A stretch of 64,000 nucleotides of DNA from an uncultured Chloroflexota bacterium (GCA_937876225.1 CALFIC010000129.1:7906-71905), one strand, 5' to 3'. Positions 33,040 through 41,996 are shown, counted from the first letter of the stretch. Notes: generated from the letters alone by a model not told the origin. Translations and numbers: made by a program.

Positions 33040-34208
33040 GCAGAAGCCTCTTGGGTACGCGTGGCGATTTCTTGGAGGCGAGTTTGGCTCTGGGTTGCCG
33101 TATGTTCGCGCGCCCGATCGAGGACTTTGAGGTCTGCTTCGAACGTGACATAATGCGGTAGTTTGTAATGAGCAGTAAAGCCACTTGCCTCGATACCGTC
33201 GCTATGGAGCAACACGAATTCTTCGTTGGCAGCAGGACCCGATTCGCCACTCAGCCCTTTGGCTTTGGCTTGGGTGAGCACGCTATCGAGGATCGCCATA
33301 CTGATGGCCTTGACTTCGCCATGCCCAAAGGTAAACCCGTAGCCGAGGTTGAATCGTGGTGTGCTTTGCTTAGCGGCGACGCTATGGGCTTTCGAAACGA
33401 TTTCGCACTCGGTGGCGCTGATTTCGCCGATGGTAATGGCTTCGCCAGTCAAGGGGTGGGCCACTTGGATGGGCAAGTAGCCAAAGCGTAATTCTGCCAA
33501 GGTCGGGTGGGCGTCGCCGTAGCCACGCACGCTACTATAAGCGTAGGTGAGCAGACAGCCGGTGTCGCCTTGGGCCAGGCTTTGCAGGCGGGCACTGCGT
33601 GGGCACGGGAAGCTAATCGCCGTGCGGGTGATGTCGTAGGGCTCGCTGGTGTCTGGTTCGCTCGGAAGCGGAGCAATCATCTGTTGTTGGCGCATGTAGT
33701 CGGCGACTTTAGGGAAGTGACCAATGGCGCCATCGGCGCTCATACCGGCGTCGACGAGTAGCTCGTAGGCGGCCAATACAGCCGTGACCGACTCTGCGGT
33801 CTCGCTGGCAATCAGATTATTGAGTAGGCGGATCTGGTAGTCTTGGGAAGGTCCAAGCATCTGCCCGCCCGGGATGTCTTTGAATGATGCCGAAATCCGG
33901 CGCATGCAGCGCATTGCCTCACCCGATATAGGCAAGGTGGGCATGATGCGTGATAGGGTTGAGCGGTACGCCCGCAACAAAAAACTGGCTTCGATGCTGT
34001 CGCCTTCGGCTTGTTTGACGGCCAAGGCCGCCAGCATCGGCGCATAGAGCGCCCCTTCGTTCATGGCACGGCCGACCGCATGGCGTAATTGATCGCGGAT
34101 TTGGATAAGTTCGAGTGGGGTTGAGCCGCCTTGCAGGCGCAAGTATTCCACGAGTTGTTCGGCATTGAGGATGGCGGTAGTGCCGCCACGGGCCGCAATA
34201 TATCCCAT
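33036..34208 (-). CDS. phnI: C-P lyase core subunit PhnI
   Basis: A 390-residue core subunit, in E. coli a nucleosidase that with PhnG, H and L makes ribose 1-methylphosphonate 5-triphosphate. The start GYIAARGGTTAILNAE and blocks such as GRAMNEGALYAP, SYSSVRGYGD-type (YAYSSVRGYGDAHP) and GYGFTFGHGEVKAI are characteristic. Its stop overlaps the phnJ start by ATGA; 21 bases separate it from phnH. Confidence 0.96.
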   Translation of the reverse strand: MGYIAARGGTTAILNAEQLVEYLRLQGGSTPLELIQIRDQLRHAVGRAMNEGALYAPMLAALAVKQAEGDSIEASFLLRAYRSTLSRIMPTLPISGEAMRCMRRISASFKDIPGGQMLGPSQDYQIRLLNNLIASETAESVTAVLAAYELLVDAGMSADGAIGHFPKVADYMRQQQMIAPLPSEPDTSEPYDITRTAISFPCPRSARLQSLAQGDTGCLLTYAYSSVRGYGDAHPTLAELRFGYLPIQVAHPLTGEAITIGEISATECEIVSKAHSVAAKQSTPRFNLGYGFTFGHGEVKAISMAILDSVLTQAKAKGLSGESGPAANEEFVLLHSDGIEASGFTAHYKLPHYVTFEADLKVLDRAREHTATQSQTRLQEIATRTQEASA

Positions 34209-34229
34209 TTCTATCCCCTTGATTTGTGA

Positions 34230-34868
34230 TTAGTTCAACGAAATTTGGCAAGTGCGCGGTAATGCAATGCACTTGCCGTGGGTGTCAATGCAGACAATGT
34301 CGATGCCCAGTGGGAAGTGGGCGCGGGTCGCGATGATATTTTGGGCAAAATCAGTCACGACTCCGTGGACTCCCACATCACAATGTCCGTCGATGCCAGG
34401 ACCGCGTAGCCGCCACGTCGGTTCGGTGTCATTGATCTCGGGGACGGCAATAAACGCGGTGCAGCTTTGTTCGGGGAAGGTGAGTGTGCCTTGGTTGAGT
34501 TCGTGCAACAGCGCGCTACTGGCGCTGTCCCACAAATAAACGAAGAGCGCGTTTTTGGCATCGCTGAGGCGACAATTACTACGGAGCTGGACCCAGCGAT
34601 TGATGTCGCTCTGTGCATCAATCCATGTATTATTGGCCGCTTGGGCAAAGCGAGTTTCTTGGTCGAGCAATGACAAACAGCTCGTCAAGGCAAAGCGATT
34701 GGCAAGCATGGGCTGATCGTCAATCGCAATTGTGGGAATCTGGGGAAACATGGTTGGCTCGGGGATTTGGCCAATGGTGCCAGGCCGTGCCATACAATCA
34801 AGCAGCACCCGGAATGTGGCCGTGCAAAATGTTTCAAAAAGGCTGGGTTGCTGAAACGTCGTTGTCAT
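34230..34868 (-). CDS. phnH: C-P lyase subunit PhnH
   Basis: A 212-residue core component of the PhnGHIJ complex. The opening ETFCTATFRVLLDCMARPG is the usual PhnH start, and the LRGPGIDG and PLGIDIVCIDTHGKCIALPR segments near the end are conserved. The start follows phnG by 8 bases and an AAGGAG site (lying in the phnG end) precedes it. Confidence 0.94.
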   Translation of the reverse strand: MTTTFQQPSLFETFCTATFRVLLDCMARPGTIGQIPEPTMFPQIPTIAIDDQPMLANRFALTSCLSLLDQETRFAQAANNTWIDAQSDINRWVQLRSNCRLSDAKNALFVYLWDSASSALLHELNQGTLTFPEQSCTAFIAVPEINDTEPTWRLRGPGIDGHCDVGVHGVVTDFAQNIIATRAHFPLGIDIVCIDTHGKCIALPRTCQISLN

Positions 34869-34876
34869 AAGGCTCC

Positions 34877-35296
34877 TTAAAACACATCAAATTCGACTTT
34901 GGTGCTATTGGCTGCGGCAAACTGACGTTGATGGTTGGTACTGAGTTGATCGCCGAGGATATTAATTGTTGTGTGCAAATCGGCATGTGGGTCACCGGGT
35001 AGGCGCAAGGCGGCGTCGATGACGGCAAGGGCGGTTGCAAAGGTAGGATCGTTGCCGATAATCATGCCAAAGCCAAAGGTGCCGTTGAGCTCGAGGCGGG
35101 CTTCGGTGACGAGGATTTCGCCGGCGTTGAACACACTATTGGCGACGCTTTCTTGCATGCGTAGTTGCACCATTGCCACGCGGGGACCGCTAATCATAGT
35201 GACGGCCTCAGCCGGATACTGTTGGAGTACCTGTTCCGCCAGCGCGGTGACGGTAGCAACCGGGCTGTGGCTCAAAATGTGACTGATTGTATACAT
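34877..35296 (-). CDS. phnG: C-P lyase subunit PhnG
   Basis: A 139-residue core component. I use the ATG at 35296 with GGAGAAAC in front. The blocks EVLVTEARLELNG-type (ILVTEARLELNGTFGFGMI) and YPAEAVTMISGPRVAMVQL are typical of PhnG. It begins the lyase part of the operon, 93 bases after the second permease, which is the longest gap inside the operon and holds a possible small reading frame (35272-35340). Confidence 0.92.
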   Translation of the reverse strand: MYTISHILSHSPVATVTALAEQVLQQYPAEAVTMISGPRVAMVQLRMQESVANSVFNAGEILVTEARLELNGTFGFGMIIGNDPTFATALAVIDAALRLPGDPHADLHTTINILGDQLSTNHQRQFAAANSTKVEFDVF

Positions 35297-35389
35297 ATGT
35301 TTCTCCATGAGGCGTAGTATCTGTGGCAGAGATTAACCATTTGCTCCTTGGTGATTAATAACAGGTTGTGGCATTGTTAGCGTTATGTG

Positions 35390-36199
35390 TTATTTACGCA
35401 ACGAGGCTTTGTAACGGGTTGCGCCTGCTTCAAGCACGATTGCAAAGGCTAGTACCGCATAGGTAAATGCTCCCATTTCGTGCAAGTTGAGATAATACCC
35501 ACTCGCCATGAACATATCATAACCGATGCCTCCAGCGCCAGCAGCGGCACCCATTGCAATGGCAGTGGAGAAATTAATCTCGAAGCGCAAAAATGTCCAT
35601 GACAGCAAGGCCGTCGCCGAGGATGGTAATACGGCTTGAAAGACGATTTGCCACCAATTAGCCCCACTGGCTTTGAGGGCTTCGATGGTGCCGTGGTCGA
35701 TTTCTTCAAATGACTCCGAATAGGCTTTGATAAGGTACCCGGCCGAGTGGAAGGTCATGCCGAGCACGGCGGCCACACTACCAAGTCCGGCTGACACCGC
35801 AAAAATAAGCACCCACAATACAGTCGGCACGGCTCTGACGAACGCAGTAATCCCTTTGATGATGACGGTCAGCCAGCGGGGGGAGAGATTTTGGGCGGCG
35901 AGGAGCGCAAACCCAAGTGCTATGGCTGCACCAAAAATAGTAGTGAGAAAACCCAAGCCGATGGTGATAAATAAATCATGGACCATCACGGCAACGGTGA
36001 TGTTTTTGAGTTGTGGTGATAGTAACAATGCTTGGAAATTGCTCCCTAGCATGTCAACACCAGCCCAAAAATCAACGCCTCGAGTATTGAATGTAGTGAA
36101 TGCGTAGCCGGTGATAACGATTAAACTAATTATCGTTATGCGTAAAATTACTGTTGCGGTGTTCCACGGGCGGAGAATAATTTTGGGAGTTGATTGCAT
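35390..36199 (-). CDS. phnE: phosphonate ABC transporter permease PhnE (copy 1)
   Basis: A 269-residue inner-membrane permease, about six membrane segments, with an EAA-type loop (ESFEEIDHGTIEALKASGANWWQ) that contacts PhnC. Imports phosphonates (or other organophosphorus compounds) with PhnC and PhnD. The stop and start of the two permease genes overlap by TAATG, so they are translated as a pair. They probably form a heterodimer. Confidence 0.93.
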   Translation of the reverse strand: MQSTPKIILRPWNTATVILRITIISLIVITGYAFTTFNTRGVDFWAGVDMLGSNFQALLLSPQLKNITVAVMVHDLFITIGLGFLTTIFGAAIALGFALLAAQNLSPRWLTVIIKGITAFVRAVPTVLWVLIFAVSAGLGSVAAVLGMTFHSAGYLIKAYSESFEEIDHGTIEALKASGANWWQIVFQAVLPSSATALLSWTFLRFEINFSTAIAMGAAAGAGGIGYDMFMASGYYLNLHEMGAFTYAVLAFAIVLEAGATRYKASLRK

Positions 36200-36987
36200 T
36201 ACAATACCGCCCTTCGGATGCGATTCGACACGGCTTCGATCGCAAATACACTGAGTACAATCACCACAATTACCAAACTAGCGGCGTGGTAATTGAGACT
36301 TTTGTAGTAAATATCAAAGGAATACCCAATCCCTGTACCAGTCAAAATACCTACTAACGTCGCACTACGGATGTTGGTTTCAATCATAAACAGCACCCAA
36401 CTGACGAGTTGGGGTAGGCACGAGGGGATAACGGATTGGGCAATAATGGCGAAATAACTAGCCCCGGTGGCACGCAAGGCTTCGACTGAATCAGTGCTGA
36501 CTTCGTCGATGGTTTCAATGAGCACGCGTACCATGAAGCCAAAGGTCACAAAAAATAACGCAAAATAGCCGGTAAATGAGCTTTGGCCAAACGAGAACAA
36601 TAAGATCAGCGCCCAAGCAGATACGTCGATGTTGCGAAACAAGGTGGCGATTCCTCGTGCAATCACACTAAACCATACGTTGATACGGGTGGTTTGGGCG
36701 CCAAGAATAGCTACAAAGAACGCACAAAATGATGCGATAGTAGCAGAGGCCACCGACATCAAAATCGTATCGCGCAGTTTGAGCAAAATCGTGGGCAATT
36801 TTTTGAGCGAAGCTGCATCTGGGTAAAAATTGGCCGTGGCCCAGCGGATTGCTTTGGGGATTGATGTAAATCCTTTGGCGACGTTGTATTCGGTGTAAAT
36901 TACTGTGGCGTACGTTAAACCGATTAAGATCAATACAAAAAAGGTAAATGAGAGTCTTTTTTGGGTGAAAAAATCAAGCTTGTGCAT
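36199..36987 (-). CDS. phnE: phosphonate ABC transporter permease PhnE (copy 2)
   Basis: A 262-residue permease, paralogous to the other PhnE, with an EAA-type loop (DEVSTDSVEALRATGASYFA). I use the ATG at 36987 with GGTGAA in front, overlapping the end of phnC by 14 bases; an in-frame ATG at 37041 is further inside phnC. About six membrane segments. Works with PhnC and PhnD. Confidence 0.92.
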   Translation of the reverse strand: MHKLDFFTQKRLSFTFFVLILIGLTYATVIYTEYNVAKGFTSIPKAIRWATANFYPDAASLKKLPTILLKLRDTILMSVASATIASFCAFFVAILGAQTTRINVWFSVIARGIATLFRNIDVSAWALILLFSFGQSSFTGYFALFFVTFGFMVRVLIETIDEVSTDSVEALRATGASYFAIIAQSVIPSCLPQLVSWVLFMIETNIRSATLVGILTGTGIGYSFDIYYKSLNYHAASLVIVVIVLSVFAIEAVSNRIRRAVL

Positions 36988-37762
36988 TTTGTTCACCAAA
37001 ATCAAGGATAAGTTCACCCGCTTCAGATCCGTATACTTCATGGATGATGCTCGGATTCAGGGTATGCGGTGGCGCATCACAAATAATTTTGCCGCTATTG
37101 ATGCCGATGATGCGTTGGGCATAGCGCATCGCGACGTCGACTTGATGCAAGTTGACGATAATGGTGATGCCTAAGCGTTGATTGATGTCTTTGAGGGTAT
37201 CCATAATGATTTTGGCGGCACTAGGGTCGAGTGAGGCGATGGGCTCATCGCACAGCAATAATTTGGGATTTTGAATGAGTGCGCGGGCGATGCCGACCCG
37301 TTGTTTTTGGCCGCCGCTGAGCTGATCGCAGCGTTTGTACATTTGTTCGCTCAGGCCGAGGTTTTGCAAAATCTCGACGGCTTGGGCTTTTTCGGCATCG
37401 CTATACCAGCCCATTACTCCAGCCACGGTCGATTTGTAGCCCAAGCGGCCATGCAAGACGTTTTCGATGACGCTTAAGCGGTTGACGAGATTGTAATGTT
37501 GAAAAATCATCCCGATTTGGGTGCGGTGGGTGCGGAGTTTGTGGGCTGACAAGGCTTTCGTTGATGTGTCATTGAACCACACATCACCGTTCGTCATGGG
37601 AATCATGTGGTTGATGCAACGTAACAGGGTGGATTTGCCGGCACCCGAAGGTCCGATAATCGCCACAAATTCACCGGTATCTACGGTGAAATCAATGGTG
37701 TCGAGGGCGTATTTATCAGTTCCATAGCGTTTGCTGAGTTGCTCAATTTTGAGTAATGGCAT
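36974..37762 (-). CDS. phnC: phosphonate ABC transporter ATP-binding protein
   Basis: A 262-residue ATPase. Walker A GPSGAGKST, Q-loop IFQHYNLVNRLSV, signature QLSGGQKQRVGIARAL, Walker B KLLLCDEPI and H-loop VNLHQVD are present. The ATG at 37762 has a GGTGG site. It follows phnD after a strong hairpin, and its end overlaps the first permease gene. Confidence 0.94.
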   Translation of the reverse strand: MPLLKIEQLSKRYGTDKYALDTIDFTVDTGEFVAIIGPSGAGKSTLLRCINHMIPMTNGDVWFNDTSTKALSAHKLRTHRTQIGMIFQHYNLVNRLSVIENVLHGRLGYKSTVAGVMGWYSDAEKAQAVEILQNLGLSEQMYKRCDQLSGGQKQRVGIARALIQNPKLLLCDEPIASLDPSAAKIIMDTLKDINQRLGITIIVNLHQVDVAMRYAQRIIGINSGKIICDAPPHTLNPSIIHEVYGSEAGELILDFGEQNAQA

Positions 37763-37788
37763 TTGTCCACCTTTATTACACAAGAATT

Positions 37789-37816
37789 GCCTGCGCTGTC
37801 ATACGACAGCGCAGGC
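37789..37816 (-). promoter_or_regulatory. hairpin between phnD and phnC
   Basis: GCCTGCGCTGTC (37789-37800) and GACAGCGCAGGC (37805-37816) make a perfect 12-bp stem with a 4-base loop. No T-run follows. Such hairpins after binding-protein genes often keep their mRNA in excess over the transporter parts. Confidence 0.65.
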
Positions 37817-37828
37817 TGGAGATTGGGA

Positions 37829-38941
37829 TTATTTTGACAATTCGCGAACTGGATCGAAGAATGAATCTTCGACGATGATGAAGCGTTCTTCTTTGGTCTT
37901 CTTGAAGATTGGCTTGTAACCGGCGTCGATTTCGGCCTTGGTGGCGAAAATCTTGGGGTTGTTGGCCACGGCATCTGACGTCATTGCGTCTTGCAACTTC
38001 TTGATTTCTTCGGCGCTCAAGGTGTTACCGTTGGCGGCGAATGGTGAGTTGATGACGGGGGTGACGGAAATGACGACGAATTCTTTACCGGGGAACTTGT
38101 CGAATGGTTCGTCGGCCTTGTCCTTGACCTTGTACGTGGCACCTGCGGTGTTGTCGGTACCAGCGCTCAAGTCGACATAGTTGGCGACACATGAGTCACA
38201 GAAAGCGGCTACGTCGCTCTTGCCTGAGATGAGGTTGACAGCTGAACCCTGGTGTGAACCACCGAATTGCACGTCGGCGAAGAACTTGTCAGCGCCACCT
38301 TCGAGCAAATCGTCAGTCTTGATATCTTTCCATTTGTCTTGAGCTTTGAAGAAGTTCACGATGTTTTTTGAAGGAACTTTGAAGCCCGAGGTTGAGCTGT
38401 TTGAAACGAACGAGAATTTTTTGCCTTGGATGTTGGCGATGCTGTAGGCACCGTCCTTCATGTAGTCGGCTTCGCTACCTTTGTTGACGGCCAACCAGCT
38501 GTGGTAGATGGCGTCTTTGGCAGTACCCGAAGCGCCGCTGGTGATGACCAGTGGTACAACTTTGGCGTTTTTGTTCTTGGCTTCGATGTAGGATTGGGCA
38601 CCAAAGAAGGCCAAATCGGCATTGTCGTTAGCCATGGCTTCGACGGCAATGATGTAGTCGGTGGTCAATTTGTGTTCGACGGGGCGGCCGAGGGTTTCGC
38701 TGACCAATTTGCCAACTGCATCGCGGGCATCGGTGAGTTCGGCACCTGATTCATTGGGCAACCATACGATGACGACGGGCTTGGCATTGGCAGCTGGGGC
38801 TTCGGTGGCGGCTGGAGCAGCGGGGGCTTCGGTGGCGGCTGGGGCGGCTTCGGGGGCCTTGGTTGGCTCAGCGGCAGGTGCTTGAGCACCACAAGCAACC
38901 AACAACGACAACATCACAATAAAACCAAACACCTTACGCAT
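37829..38941 (-). CDS. phnD: phosphonate ABC transporter substrate-binding lipoprotein
   Basis: A 370-residue periplasmic-type binding protein with lipobox SLLVAC (Cys17) and an Ala/Pro/Glu-rich linker (about 20-50). The PhnD fold follows: VIVWLPNESG, HKLTTDYIIAVEAM, LAFFGAQSYIEA and SNSSTSGFKVPS. It captures phosphonate outside the membrane for PhnEE/PhnC. First gene of the phn operon; the GAGGAG site and the direct repeat upstream match an inducible highly expressed gene. Confidence 0.94.
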   Translation of the reverse strand: MRKVFGFIVMLSLLVACGAQAPAAEPTKAPEAAPAATEAPAAPAATEAPAANAKPVVIVWLPNESGAELTDARDAVGKLVSETLGRPVEHKLTTDYIIAVEAMANDNADLAFFGAQSYIEAKNKNAKVVPLVITSGASGTAKDAIYHSWLAVNKGSEADYMKDGAYSIANIQGKKFSFVSNSSTSGFKVPSKNIVNFFKAQDKWKDIKTDDLLEGGADKFFADVQFGGSHQGSAVNLISGKSDVAAFCDSCVANYVDLSAGTDNTAGATYKVKDKADEPFDKFPGKEFVVISVTPVINSPFAANGNTLSAEEIKKLQDAMTSDAVANNPKIFATKAEIDAGYKPIFKKTKEERFIIVEDSFFDPVRELSK

Positions 38942-38994
38942 GACATCTCCTCGTATCGAAACGTGTCAACAGATACTATTCTGTGACTACTCGT

Positions 38995-39026
38995 ACTGTA
39001 GAGGGGCAATGTAAAAATCATGTCAA
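38995..39026 (-). promoter_or_regulatory. candidate Pho box with -10 upstream of phnD
   Basis: On the minus strand TTGACAT, GATT, TTTACAT (39026-39009) are two 7-base repeats with an 11-base period, the layout of PhoB boxes. TACAGT (39000-38995) follows after 8 bases as a -10. The phn start codon is about 54 bases further. Confidence 0.5.
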
Positions 39027-39112
39027 AACGAGGCAAGACTTGGTTTAACGTTTGGCGTGTACATTGGTCAACCCTTGATTGTCTTTGTGTTGTCGAATTA
39101 CTAAAAATAGTA

Positions 39113-39139
39113 CACCGACAGGCGAAATTCCTGTCGGTG
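39113..39139 (-). terminator. intrinsic terminator of the phosphatase gene
   Basis: CACCGACAGG and CCTGTCGGTG form a perfect 10-bp stem (39113-39122, 39130-39139) with a 7-base loop; TACTATTTTT follows on the minus strand. It separates the phosphatase transcript from the phn operon. Confidence 0.7.
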
Positions 39140-39168
39140 CGAGTGGGTGTTTTTTGTGAATCGAATGC

Positions 39169-39879
39169 TTAGATAAATTTATGCGTGATCTGGGTAAGCT
39201 GGGCAGCCGGTACGCCAATCTGGGTTAGATAATTCACCGTGCTGCCATAGGTGTTTTTAATATAATCCAACATATTCTCCATCGTATCATGTTGGATGCC
39301 AATGATTTGTTCGTAACTGGCTTCATCGATATGTGCCGGGCGGTCGCGACGGAGTTCGGGGAGCAATGGTGTGATGTAGGTGGCGGTGGCGACATAATCA
39401 GCAATGATTTGTGGATGTGGTACCTCCACGAAATCAAGCAGGAGTGCCGCAATAATGCCGGTGCGGTCTTTGCCAACCCGACAATGAAAAAACGTGCCAT
39501 TTGGTGCATCTGCAAGCTGTATGAATGTCTGTTGGATGGGGGCGCGACTGGTTTCGAGCAAATGAATATAAAAATCGTCGAGGCGGGTCATGACGTTGCT
39601 GGTGTTGTGTGATACCTGAAACAATGGGATCGCTACGTAATTGATATTAGCCTGGGTTGCGAGTGGATTTGGCGCTACCTGTTGCTCGTGTGCGTGACGC
39701 AAATCAATCACAGTGGTGATCTGGTGGTTGGCGAAATATGCGAGGTCGCTGGTGGTGACGCGGTGTGGTGAATCCCCCCGCCAAAAGACATTGGAGCGGG
39801 TGATGTGACCTGTGCTGGTGACAAAACCGCCTAAATCGCGTACGTTGTGTAGCCCGGGAATCTGATGTGTTTGTGCCAT
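39169..39879 (-). CDS. protein tyrosine/serine phosphatase (IphP/DSP-like)
   Basis: A 236-residue phosphatase. The CX5R P-loop is FHCRVGKDRTGI (about residue 135), with general-acid Asp likely in LRHAHEQQ or nearby loops. The N-terminus GLHNVRDLGGF is the usual start of IphP-like enzymes. Substrates range from phosphotyrosine to phosphoinositides. The ATG at 39879 has a GGAGCG site. It lies upstream of the phn operon, but a terminator is between them. No Wzc-type kinase is near. Confidence 0.88.
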   Translation of the reverse strand: MAQTHQIPGLHNVRDLGGFVTSTGHITRSNVFWRGDSPHRVTTSDLAYFANHQITTVIDLRHAHEQQVAPNPLATQANINYVAIPLFQVSHNTSNVMTRLDDFYIHLLETSRAPIQQTFIQLADAPNGTFFHCRVGKDRTGIIAALLLDFVEVPHPQIIADYVATATYITPLLPELRRDRPAHIDEASYEQIIGIQHDTMENMLDYIKNTYGSTVNYLTQIGVPAAQLTQITHKFI

Positions 39880-39966
39880 ATTTCGCTCCAAGTGTTTTCA
39901 TATGTGCCCTACCATAGCATTTTTTGATGAATAGCATACCAACGTTTGATTAATTTTTGGCGTACA

Positions 39967-40692
39967 TTAGTCTGGTTTTTGATGAAAAAAGTGACCCGCC
40001 CAGGCGAATCCGGCCTCAGGGGAGAACCCTAGTGGCGGGAAGCCGTTGTGGCGCGCGACGTCGTCGCCCCACAACACGGCAATCTGGGTGGGGTAGTCGG
40101 TGGCGGCCAGGTATGGTTTGATGATGTGGTCCGTATAAATCAATTCATCTGGTGAAAGTAGGGGAACAATATTGCCAAAGCGCAATGCGTCCTGCTCTTG
40201 CTGGAGCATAGATGCAATGTCGTATGACACGCCGTGTTTGCGCTGGTAGTAATGGCGGTAGCAGGTGGCGCGTAGGAGACCGCGGATGTGTGAGATAGAA
40301 ATTGTGTCACTGGCAAATAATACGGTGGTGAGCCAGTGTTGGTATGGTGGGGTAAAGCGCTGGCGCATTTCTGTGGCACTGCGTTCGGTCCAGCCACCGG
40401 CGATATCGTCGGCCACCCCGAAGCCATGACGATATTCGCCCAAATCACCGATTTGGGCTTCGACTTCGGTAATCCACGTGCTGGCTAGTGTGTCGATGTC
40501 GGCGCTGATGAGTTGGTCGAGATAGGTGGAAACATGGGGCTTGGCCATAGGATTCATCACGTTGAGTGGTGGGATAACTGTCGTGGCCGCGCTCCCGAGC
40601 AACGCCAAATAGCGCGGGAAGCGCAGGCTGGCCTCGCGGGGGAGGTCGTAGAGGGGGCGAATGCTGGCGAGCAGTGGCACATGCTGAATCAC
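39967..40692 (-). CDS. protein of unknown function, 241 residues
   Basis: I do not recognise this protein. It begins with GTG at 40692, 3 bases after the stop of the flavin oxidoreductase gene, so it is coupled to it. It is rich in Arg, Tyr, His and Trp, with no signal peptide or membrane segment. Motif-like strings: ERSATEMRQRFTPPYQHWL, ATCYRHYYQRKHGV, LWGDDVARHNGFPPLG. The HxxxYYQRKHG block might be catalytic. It ends with GFAWAGHFFHQK. Its place between a flavin oxidoreductase and a phosphatase suggests a metabolic role only. Confidence 0.65.
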   Translation of the reverse strand: MIQHVPLLASIRPLYDLPREASLRFPRYLALLGSAATTVIPPLNVMNPMAKPHVSTYLDQLISADIDTLASTWITEVEAQIGDLGEYRHGFGVADDIAGGWTERSATEMRQRFTPPYQHWLTTVLFASDTISISHIRGLLRATCYRHYYQRKHGVSYDIASMLQQEQDALRFGNIVPLLSPDELIYTDHIIKPYLAATDYPTQIAVLWGDDVARHNGFPPLGFSPEAGFAWAGHFFHQKPD

Positions 40693-40695
40693 CGC

Positions 40696-41817
40696 TTAAT
40701 CCATCCAGTAGCGCAGGGGCACCCGTGATAGATGCACGATGGCTTGGGCGATGCGTTGGGCACAGATCGCCCCCACCAGATTGCCGGTGCCACTATAGCC
40801 GCCACAGACCCATAGGCGGGGCGCGATTTCTTGCACCAACGGCCGTACATCATCGATGCGGTAGCCCACACTGGCCGCCCAGCGATGGGTGACGGGGGCA
40901 GTGCTTTTGACGACAGTGCGGAGCGTGGCTTCCATGTCGGCTTGTACCGTTGCCGTCGGACCAGCGTCGTGTCCCCATTCTTGGTCGGGGTAGCGGTCAC
41001 GACTCCCTCCGAGGGCGATGCTGCCATTGGGAAGTTGCTGCCAATAATCATACCCATAACGGTAATAGACCGGTTGGGCGATGGTGACCTGAGGGTCGGG
41101 AGCGGTGGCTAGCATTTGTAGGCGGGTGGTGCGTACGTGGGGGGCGAGTTGAGGAAATATGCGCTCCAAATTACCATCCACCGCCACGATGATGTGCTTG
41201 CAGGTAATGGTGTGGCCGTTGGCCAAAATCTGGCCGCTGGTGATGTGTTGGGCGGCGGTGCGTTCGTAGAGTCGCGCGCCGGCGTTGATTGCGGCGCTCG
41301 CCATGCGCCGTACCCGTGCCAGGGGCTGGAAGCCGCCGTCGTGCGGGAAGTACAAGCCCCGCCCTGCCGGCCCGTCATATAAATCCACCGCCAATCCGTC
41401 GGCCTGCATGACGCGATATTGCGTCATACAATCGGCGTACTCTTTGTCGTCACAGGCGATGCGTACCGAGCCAGTTTGGCGAAATAGGGGTTCGGTAGCC
41501 TTGAGCTGCGCGATGGCATCGAGGGTTTGTTGATAGAGCGCCGTGGCGGCGTGGTTGCCTAATTGTGCCACTGCATCGTGATGGAATGAAGCCACCCCAG
41601 CGAGAATGAATCCGCCGTTGCTTCCGGCTGCCCCGGCGCCTACCATGCCGGCATCGATGCCGATGACATCGACGCTGTGTTGGAGTAATTCGTGGATGGC
41701 GTGGAGTCCAGATCCTCCTAAGCCAACTACACAGACATCGCAGGTTACATCGTGTTTAAGCGATTCCAATGCTGGCCACGCACTATCATTCCAAACGACA
41801 TCGTTGAGGTACGGCAT
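40696..41817 (-). CDS. DAO-family FAD-dependent oxidoreductase
   Basis: A 373-residue flavoprotein. I use the ATG at 41817 with a GAGGAG site. The FAD-binding Rossmann motif is CDVCVVGLGGSGLHAIHELL (about 22-41), then GAGAAGSNGGFILAG; a LGGSRDRYPDQEWG and a C-terminal CGGYSGTGNLVGA motif complete the DAO fold. The family oxidises amines and amino acids (glycine, sarcosine, N-methyl compounds). Near phn genes it might act on aminophosphonates, but this is only an idea. Coupled to the unknown 241-residue gene. Confidence 0.85.
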   Translation of the reverse strand: MPYLNDVVWNDSAWPALESLKHDVTCDVCVVGLGGSGLHAIHELLQHSVDVIGIDAGMVGAGAAGSNGGFILAGVASFHHDAVAQLGNHAATALYQQTLDAIAQLKATEPLFRQTGSVRIACDDKEYADCMTQYRVMQADGLAVDLYDGPAGRGLYFPHDGGFQPLARVRRMASAAINAGARLYERTAAQHITSGQILANGHTITCKHIIVAVDGNLERIFPQLAPHVRTTRLQMLATAPDPQVTIAQPVYYRYGYDYWQQLPNGSIALGGSRDRYPDQEWGHDAGPTATVQADMEATLRTVVKSTAPVTHRWAASVGYRIDDVRPLVQEIAPRLWVCGGYSGTGNLVGAICAQRIAQAIVHLSRVPLRYWMD

Positions 41818-41920
41818 CACAAACTCCTCGTGGTGCAATTGGTATTGTCGATATTTATCGAGTATACCCGATTCGTTGAGAATTGATAATGAAAAATTGA
41901 TAATGAAAATTCCCTCCAAC

Positions 41921-41960
41921 GTCATTCCATGCAGGATGCTCGCACCCGTAGCGTGGAATC
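41921..41960. repeat. palindromic repeat, copy A
   Basis: GTCATTCCATGC at the left and GTAGCGTGGAATC at the right; the arms ATTCCATGC and GCGTGGAAT pair in 8 of 9 positions around a variable 18-base centre. Confidence 0.7.
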
Positions 41961-41996
41961 TCCGCTATGAAATTAAAATGAAAAATTGTCTCTAGT

